Below, piece by piece: positions 33,830-37,999 of a stretch of DNA of 37,999 nucleotides. This stretch comes from an uncultured Aquimarina sp. (GTDB taxonomy: Bacteria > Bacteroidota > Bacteroidia > Flavobacteriales > Flavobacteriaceae), in contig CALFUO010000121.1 in the NCBI GenBank assembly GCA_937929895.1, positions 1-37,999 of the forward strand, written 5' to 3'. How positions within the stretch are numbered: position 1 is the stretch's first letter; each line of letters starts with the position of its first letter. The position numbers and the translations under genes were made by a program. The notes beneath the pieces were generated by a model, which was not told the origin of the DNA, searched no databases, and worked only from the letters and a program-made list of their open reading frames with translations.

Positions 33830-34554
33830 TGCTAAATGCTATTATTGTAGAAGATGAAGCGAATAGTCGTGAAATCTTAAGGAATTACCTGGCGAAATAT
33901 TGTCCACAAGTTACTTTAATTGGTGAAGCTTCTAATATTAATGAAGCCTATGAGCTAGTGACTAAGCGTGAGATTCAATTAGTATTTTTAGATGTTGAAA
34001 TGCCCTTTGGAAATGCTTTTGATTTCTTAGACAAAGTACCGAATCGAGAGTTTGAAACGGTTTTTGTCACCGCCTACAATCAGTACGCTATGGATGCATT
34101 AAACAACCATGCAGCTTACTATTTAATGAAACCCATCAATATTGATGAGTTAATCAAATCTGTTGAGTATGTTGATGAAATAGTATCTAAAGAAAAGGCT
34201 TTGGATAACCGAATTTTACAACCTAAGATTCATAAAATTGAAGGTAAAATTACGGTTCCCGACCAGGATGGTTTTCAAATATTAAACGTAAAAGATATTT
34301 TATACTGCAAAGCAGATAGCAATTATACCGAAGTATTCCTTACTGATAAAAAACTAGTGATTTGTAAAACATTAAAGTACTTTGAAACGGCTTTGGCTGA
34401 TTTCGCATTTGCTCGAATTCATAAATCTTATATGGTCAATGTCAATGAAATCAGCAAATACAAAAAAGGAAAAGGTGGTAGTATTACACTTTCTAATGGT
34501 AAAGAGTTGATGATTTCTGCTTCTAGGAAAAAGGAATTGTTAGGGTATTTTTAG
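33829..34554 (+). CDS. LytTR-family response regulator
   Basis: The 241-residue protein has a receiver domain (1-120; acidic VEDE at 7-10, phospho-acceptor Asp55 in LVFLDVEMPF, FVTAYNQYAMDAL with conserved Thr, and Lys in YLMKPI) and a C-terminal LytTR DNA-binding domain (about 140-241; ILYCKADSNYTEVFLTD, LADFAFARIHKSYMVNVNEI, LSNGKELMISASRKKEL). It is activated by the kinase in the same operon and would bind direct repeats such as those at 31694-31731. Other targets are not established from sequence. Confidence 0.95.
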   Translation: MLNAIIVEDEANSREILRNYLAKYCPQVTLIGEASNINEAYELVTKREIQLVFLDVEMPFGNAFDFLDKVPNREFETVFVTAYNQYAMDALNNHAAYYLMKPINIDELIKSVEYVDEIVSKEKALDNRILQPKIHKIEGKITVPDQDGFQILNVKDILYCKADSNYTEVFLTDKKLVICKTLKYFETALADFAFARIHKSYMVNVNEISKYKKGKGGSITLSNGKELMISASRKKELLGYF

Positions 34555-34574
34555 ACGCTTCGCTTAAAATGGTG

Positions 34575-34582
34575 TAAATTTG
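34575..34582 (+). promoter_or_regulatory. TAnnTTTG promoter box for the toxin-antitoxin pair
   Basis: TAAATTTG, an exact -7 match, lies 29 nt before the parD-like ATG and 20 nt after the response-regulator stop, so the module probably has its own promoter. Confidence 0.5.
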
Positions 34583-34611
34583 AATCATTATCGAACCAAA
34601 ATAACACTATC

Positions 34612-34851
34612 ATGGTAAGGCAAAGTATCTCTTTTACAGAACCCAATGATGAATGGCTAAAAGCACAAATACTTAGTAAAGAATATTCAAGTAAAAGTGA
34701 ATTAATCAATGATTTAATTCGACAAGCTAGAAATCAGCAAAAACAGATAGATTGGATTAGAACCAAACTTGATCGTGCAGAACAGAGTGGATTTACACAA
34801 GATACTAAGTCAGATATACTAGCCCAGGCCAAATCTAGACAGAATGGCTAA
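34612..34851 (+). CDS. ParD-like antitoxin
   Basis: The 79-residue protein is of the ribbon-helix-helix type: RQSISFTEPNDEWLKAQI (strand and first helix), SSKSELINDLIRQARNQQ (second helix), then a flexible C-terminal half that would wrap the toxin. It neutralises the adjacent ParE-like toxin and normally represses its own promoter. Its last 8 nt overlap the toxin gene (ATG at 34844), the usual arrangement for the family. Confidence 0.9.
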   Translation: MVRQSISFTEPNDEWLKAQILSKEYSSKSELINDLIRQARNQQKQIDWIRTKLDRAEQSGFTQDTKSDILAQAKSRQNG

Positions 34852-35137
34852 TTACAAACTAAGTAACGAAGCCAAAGAAGATTTAATCCGTATTTATGAA
34901 TATGGAGTTAAAAAGTTTGGGGAAATTCAAGCTGAACTATATTTCAATTCGTTTTTTGAGTATTTCGATACCATTGCAGCAAGTCCTTTTTCTTTTGAAG
35001 CCATCGATCATATAAAAAAGGGCTATCGTCGTTGTCCTTGTGGAGTGGATAGTATTTATTACAGATTGAATAACAAAAGTATTGTTGAAATTATGGCAAT
35101 CATTGGAAGACAGGATTTACAAGCTTTTTTTGAATAG
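34844..35137 (+). CDS. ParE-like toxin, RelE/ParE superfamily
   Basis: The 97-residue protein has YKLSNEAKEDLIRIYEYGVK (N-terminal strand and helix) and a C-terminal RRCPCGVDSIYYRLNNKSI then VEIMAIIGRQDLQ, the typical core of ParE toxins; those studied poison DNA gyrase, but RelE-type ribosome-dependent RNA cleavage is a possible alternative for the superfamily. It overlaps the antitoxin gene by 8 nt. It is a complete two-gene type II module. Confidence 0.9.
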   Translation: MANYKLSNEAKEDLIRIYEYGVKKFGEIQAELYFNSFFEYFDTIAASPFSFEAIDHIKKGYRRCPCGVDSIYYRLNNKSIVEIMAIIGRQDLQAFFE

Positions 35138-35216
35138 TTTGTTTTGCTTTTTGAAGAAAGACTCCACTACATATCGTAATTCGTGGTTTGACATAGTCAA
35201 GAGAAAAAAATTATAC

Positions 35217-36236
35217 TTGATTCTTAATCCAATAAATAGCATTTTTACTGTAAATAAAGATGTTATTCAATTCTACAAATCACATATATCTATTTTAAGG
35301 TTTTTAATATTCCTCCTTGGAATATCTTATACCAGCCCTTCTGTAGGACAATCCCTAAGAGGAAATGCTGGAGTTCTTCTAAACCTACAGGTAACTCTTG
35401 GTAATCAAAACCAAAATATTAAAGTCGGAGCTTATGGAATAGGCGTCTTACATTATGGAGACATTGCTATGGAAAGTGGTATTAGTTTATATAGTGGTTA
35501 TCTATTGAAACGCCATACGGTTAAAACCTCTGGTATCAATTATGGATACGATGTATTTGCTTTAGTAGGAATAGGAAATAACCGAAACTTACTGGGATCT
35601 TCATTTCTAAAAGATGGAGCCTTATTGGCGACTCCTGAAAATAGACAGTCCTTTTACGGTTTAGGCTTTGGGTTTGAAAAGGAATTTCTACCAGGAACAC
35701 TAAGTACCTTTAATCAACGATTAGGAAAATTCTTAGCTCGTTTTAGTAACGATAACTATTCTATCAGCTTTCAAATTAAAAATGACTTTAGAATTGGGAA
35801 AGTATTTAATGGAGAAGGAACGGATTTCGGTGCTACAGGTATGTTCGAGCTTAGTTATAGCTCTATATTAAATCCAAACGAAATATATCAAGCTGGTTTA
35901 GGGCTTTTCCTTTTTACGCCAAACGCAGATCATAGTCGTACACCTATCAATCCTTTAAACTCTGATGATGGCTGTAAAAATGTATGGTATACGCAAGAAC
36001 CTTACTCTAAGCTATTTTATGCCAATGCCTACGTTTTTGGAGGGTATCAAAAAAATCACTTTTCAGGATTCTTGAAAACAGGAATCAATTCTCAAAAATT
36101 TGGAGCGTTTACACAGAATACCTTACATGATAGTTTTGGGTTAAATCCACGCTTTCCTTGGGATGTAACAGCTAAAGATAAATTCTATTATGAAATGAGT
36201 GGAAGTATCCTTAATACCTCTATAATTGATGATTAA
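35217..36236 (+). CDS. Exported protein resembling polymorphic toxin type 23 domain
   Basis: A 339-residue reading (TTG start at 35217) or longer; the frame is open back to 35082 but that overlaps the ParE gene, and no ATG precedes the signal peptide, so the start is unsure. The signal (ILRFLIFLLGISYTSPSVGQ) is about 45 residues from the TTG. The mature part is rich in Gly and aromatic strand segments. NDNYSISFQIKNDFRIGK, YANAYVFGGYQKNHFSGFLK, FTQNTLHDSFGLNPRFPWDV and KDKFYYEMSGS recall the type-23 toxin (Ntox23) domain of Bacteroidota, of uncertain activity. A plain outer-membrane barrel is the alternative. It overlaps the LRR lipoprotein gene by 8 nt. Confidence 0.5.
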   Translation: MILNPINSIFTVNKDVIQFYKSHISILRFLIFLLGISYTSPSVGQSLRGNAGVLLNLQVTLGNQNQNIKVGAYGIGVLHYGDIAMESGISLYSGYLLKRHTVKTSGINYGYDVFALVGIGNNRNLLGSSFLKDGALLATPENRQSFYGLGFGFEKEFLPGTLSTFNQRLGKFLARFSNDNYSISFQIKNDFRIGKVFNGEGTDFGATGMFELSYSSILNPNEIYQAGLGLFLFTPNADHSRTPINPLNSDDGCKNVWYTQEPYSKLFYANAYVFGGYQKNHFSGFLKTGINSQKFGAFTQNTLHDSFGLNPRFPWDVTAKDKFYYEMSGSILNTSIIDD

Positions 36237-37158
36237 AAAGCTAAGCACCATATTAACTATAGGTATGCTAGTATTGCAAAGTTGTAATGTCTATAAACGC
36301 TCATTTGGAGAAACCTACACTAACATAAATACCACTGCTAATTACAAAAAGATATATCGCCTAGACCTAAGTAATCAAGACTTACAAACGCCTCCTAAAG
36401 CACTCGACAAATTGGTTGAGTTACGGATGTTAAATCTTTCTAGAAATATAGCATTAGATCTAGAAAAGGTATTTATCGCTATTCCGAATCCAGAACAATT
36501 GGAAGTATTGATTTTAGATAGTTTAAACTTAACATCTCTACCTAAATCAATTATACGATTTAAGAATTTGAAGCATTTGTCTTTAAACGCTAACCCTAAC
36601 ATACATCTTGATGCAACACTTGCTACCGTTTCTAAATTACCTTTAGAATTTTTAAACTTACAATACAATAAGCTCGAAACACTTCCTTTAAAAATAGTGG
36701 ATATTCAAACTCTAAAAGCGCTTAATCTATCCCATAACCAGATATCCAACCCAGATACTTTTCAAACGCTTGGAGCACTTTCAAAACTTCGATCCCTCTG
36801 GTTGACTGATAATCAGATAAAACAATTGCCTAAAAAAATTGGGGTACTCAATTCTGTAATGAACTTATATATAGAACACAATAAACTGACTTCTTTTCCA
36901 AATGTCATTACTAATCTCGAAAATTTAGCAGTACTACATACGGGATTCAATAATTTTTCTGAATTGCCTATTCAATTGGCCTATATGCCAAATTTATTAT
37001 TGCTCCATATCAATAATTGTAAAATAAGTACAATTTCTAATGAATTCGCTTCTAGATGTTCTTTAATGAGCATTATTCTAGATAATAATCAGCTTTCTGA
37101 AAAAGACAAACTACAATGGAGTAAGACATTTGATTACTTCTTTATGGCTTCTTTTTAA
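36229..37158 (+). CDS. Leucine-rich-repeat lipoprotein
   Basis: The 309-residue lipoprotein starts at ATG 36229 (a TTG lies one codon earlier). Its lipobox is LVLQSC (Cys19). From about 45 to 300 there are roughly ten leucine-rich repeats of about 23 residues with the L..L.L..N.l..lP pattern (for example FLNLQYNKLETLP, ALNLSHNQIS, SLWLTDNQIKQLP, NLYIEHNKLTSFP). Such repeats bind proteins. The overlap with the preceding barrel/toxin-like gene implies translational coupling, so it may bind that protein, but this is inference. Confidence 0.85.
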   Translation: MIKKLSTILTIGMLVLQSCNVYKRSFGETYTNINTTANYKKIYRLDLSNQDLQTPPKALDKLVELRMLNLSRNIALDLEKVFIAIPNPEQLEVLILDSLNLTSLPKSIIRFKNLKHLSLNANPNIHLDATLATVSKLPLEFLNLQYNKLETLPLKIVDIQTLKALNLSHNQISNPDTFQTLGALSKLRSLWLTDNQIKQLPKKIGVLNSVMNLYIEHNKLTSFPNVITNLENLAVLHTGFNNFSELPIQLAYMPNLLLLHINNCKISTISNEFASRCSLMSIILDNNQLSEKDKLQWSKTFDYFFMASF

Positions 37159-37696
37159 GAGTATCAAATTATGTTTGGCTTCGCCCAAATACCTTACTCC
37201 TAGATCTATTTTGATCATCGAATAAAAGATGTTGAGTTGACAATCAGTTTATCACCATTATCGAAAACGTTGTAAGTTAAGGGTTTGGCGAAGTTGTTGG
37301 ATTCAACTTTTAACTAAATATAAAGCCTGTTTAGATTTATCCAGTAGTGATTTGGATGGCAGTCATACTACAACTCTACAAGGCGGAGAACAAGTTGGAT
37401 ACCAAGGTTACAAAAAAGAAAGACTATTAATGCTTGAATGGATAGGTATAAAAGCTTACTAAATTGTTTTAACACAAATACAACTAATTTATTGATATTC
37501 AATCATATGCAACTTATAACTGTAGTACTCAAAAAATTCTAAAAAAAATTTAAATCACTTCAATAAGTTAAAAAAACAAGGGATAGCTAATTGACTTAAA
37601 ACAGCACTTAGTTTTTATTTGTTTTAAATAAAAATAAATTATTATGTTAATATTGAACTATATAAATTAGCAAACCAAATAGCTTAAACTACAAAC
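37159..37696. other. Intergenic region with an IS remnant, 538 bp
   Basis: Besides the transposase fragment (37286-37462) this stretch is very AT-rich, with no RNA gene or clear hairpin. The A+T-rich last 150 bp probably includes the promoter of the gene at 37697. Confidence 0.5.
37286..37462 (+). pseudogene. IS5-type transposase remnant
   Basis: A 58-codon open stretch reads WRSCWIQLLTKYKACLDLSS then DLDGSHTTTLQGGEQVGYQG and YKKER. The DGSHT....GGE.V.YQGRKK pattern, with the W....WI.LL.KYK lead-in, matches IS5-family transposases around the first catalytic Asp. Downstream catalytic parts are missing. An out-of-frame piece just upstream (LSPLSKTL) may be part of the N-terminus. A decayed, non-functional copy; no terminal repeats found. 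Confidence 0.7.
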
Positions 37697-37999
37697 ATGA
37701 ACAAAATTGTAATCACTACACTTTTACTATTTCTATTTTCATTAGGAATAAAAGCACAAGACAAAGCAAGAATAGCAGGTAAAATTACCGATGAGTTTGA
37801 ACAGCCATTATCAAATATTACCGTAAAATTAAATAATACAGACACCTCTTTTATTTCAGATGTACATGGAGAATTTTTATTAGAAAATATTCCTTATGGC
37901 ACTCATACGCTAACTTTTGAACATTTAAACTACGACATCGTAGAGAAAACCGTAATTCTTAATCAACAAGAAAACTTATTAAGCTTAACTGTTTTAATG
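37697..37999 (+). CDS. Start of exported protein with carboxypeptidase-regulatory-like domain
   Basis: The gene runs off the right edge after 101 codons. It begins with a signal peptide (MNKIVITTLLLFLFSLGIKA, cut before QDKAR) and then ARIAGKITDEFEQPLSNITV, ISDVHGEFLLENIPYGTHTL and FEHLNYD, a carboxypeptidase-regulatory-like beta-sandwich. In Bacteroidota this combination usually opens a TonB-dependent outer-membrane receptor, which is the most likely identity, but the plug and barrel would lie outside the window. Confidence 0.8.
   Translation, partial: MNKIVITTLLLFLFSLGIKAQDKARIAGKITDEFEQPLSNITVKLNNTDTSFISDVHGEFLLENIPYGTHTLTFEHLNYDIVEKTVILNQQENLLSLTVLM

Noticed and set aside
35082-35216. 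N-terminal extension of the toxin-23-like protein from a TTG at 35082
   Set aside because: It lies in another frame over the end of the ParE gene, is hydrophilic, and would place the signal peptide about 70 residues in. Not a credible start.
1-37999. tRNA, rRNA or CRISPR array
   Set aside because: No cloverleaf-type sequence, ribosomal RNA signature or regularly spaced repeats were seen on reading, although a covariance-model search was not possible.

Overview
The window looks like chromosomal DNA from a marine-type member of the Flavobacteriaceae (Bacteroidota). Supporting signs are strong AT-richness, few recognisable Shine-Dalgarno sites, several TAnnTTTG promoter boxes, a PorP/SprF (type IX secretion) gene, FecI-FecR-TonB receptor gene order, a FucP-type sugar permease, a DUF4494 protein and many lipoproteins. 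This placement is by gene content and motifs only.

Layout. (1) 1-540, minus: start of hisG behind a complete histidine attenuator with a 15-residue leader peptide carrying four His codons in a row. (2) 671-7012: small membrane proteins, a FucP/GluP-type sugar transporter, a RidA-domain lipoprotein, DUF4494 and DUF3781-like small proteins, a lipocalin-like lipoprotein, a decayed TonB-receptor end, and rpe. (3) 7278-14490: glycogen cluster glgA-glgC-glgB followed by a cytosolic GH31 alpha-glucosidase. (4) 14773-19054: exported S1-type sulfatase, a kinase-like hypothetical protein, and a porP/sprF gene disrupted by two compensating frameshifts. (5) 19167-21167 uvrB, then an intergenic stretch packed with MITE-like repeats. 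(6) 22502-27266, minus: exported hypothetical; then an ECF sigma / small ORF / FecR / TonB-receptor operon whose genes are separated by 3 nt or overlap by 4 nt. The 52-codon ORF between sigma and FecR resembles the FecR N-terminus. (7) 27423-31603, minus: beta-barrel protein, hydrolase-like lipoprotein, VWA lipoprotein and SIMPL protein, with shared leader sequences and a decayed duplication. (8) 31811-34554, plus: TPR-containing LytS-type kinase and LytTR regulator, preceded by 21-bp-period direct repeats. (9) 34612-37158, plus: ParD/ParE module, a type-23-toxin-like barrel protein and an overlapping LRR lipoprotein. (10) 37286-37999: IS5-type transposase remnant, then the start of a protein with a carboxypeptidase-regulatory-like domain.

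How the genes fit together. GlgC makes ADP-glucose, GlgA polymerises it, GlgB branches it, and the GH31 enzyme probably trims or recycles alpha-glucans. The sigma/FecR/receptor operon is a surface-signalling unit in which substrate binding at the outer membrane would release the sigma factor. The LytS/LytTR pair is cotranscribed and probably autoregulated through the repeats upstream. Least explained are the FecR-like small ORF, the kinase-like protein, the barrel/LRR pair and the repeat families.
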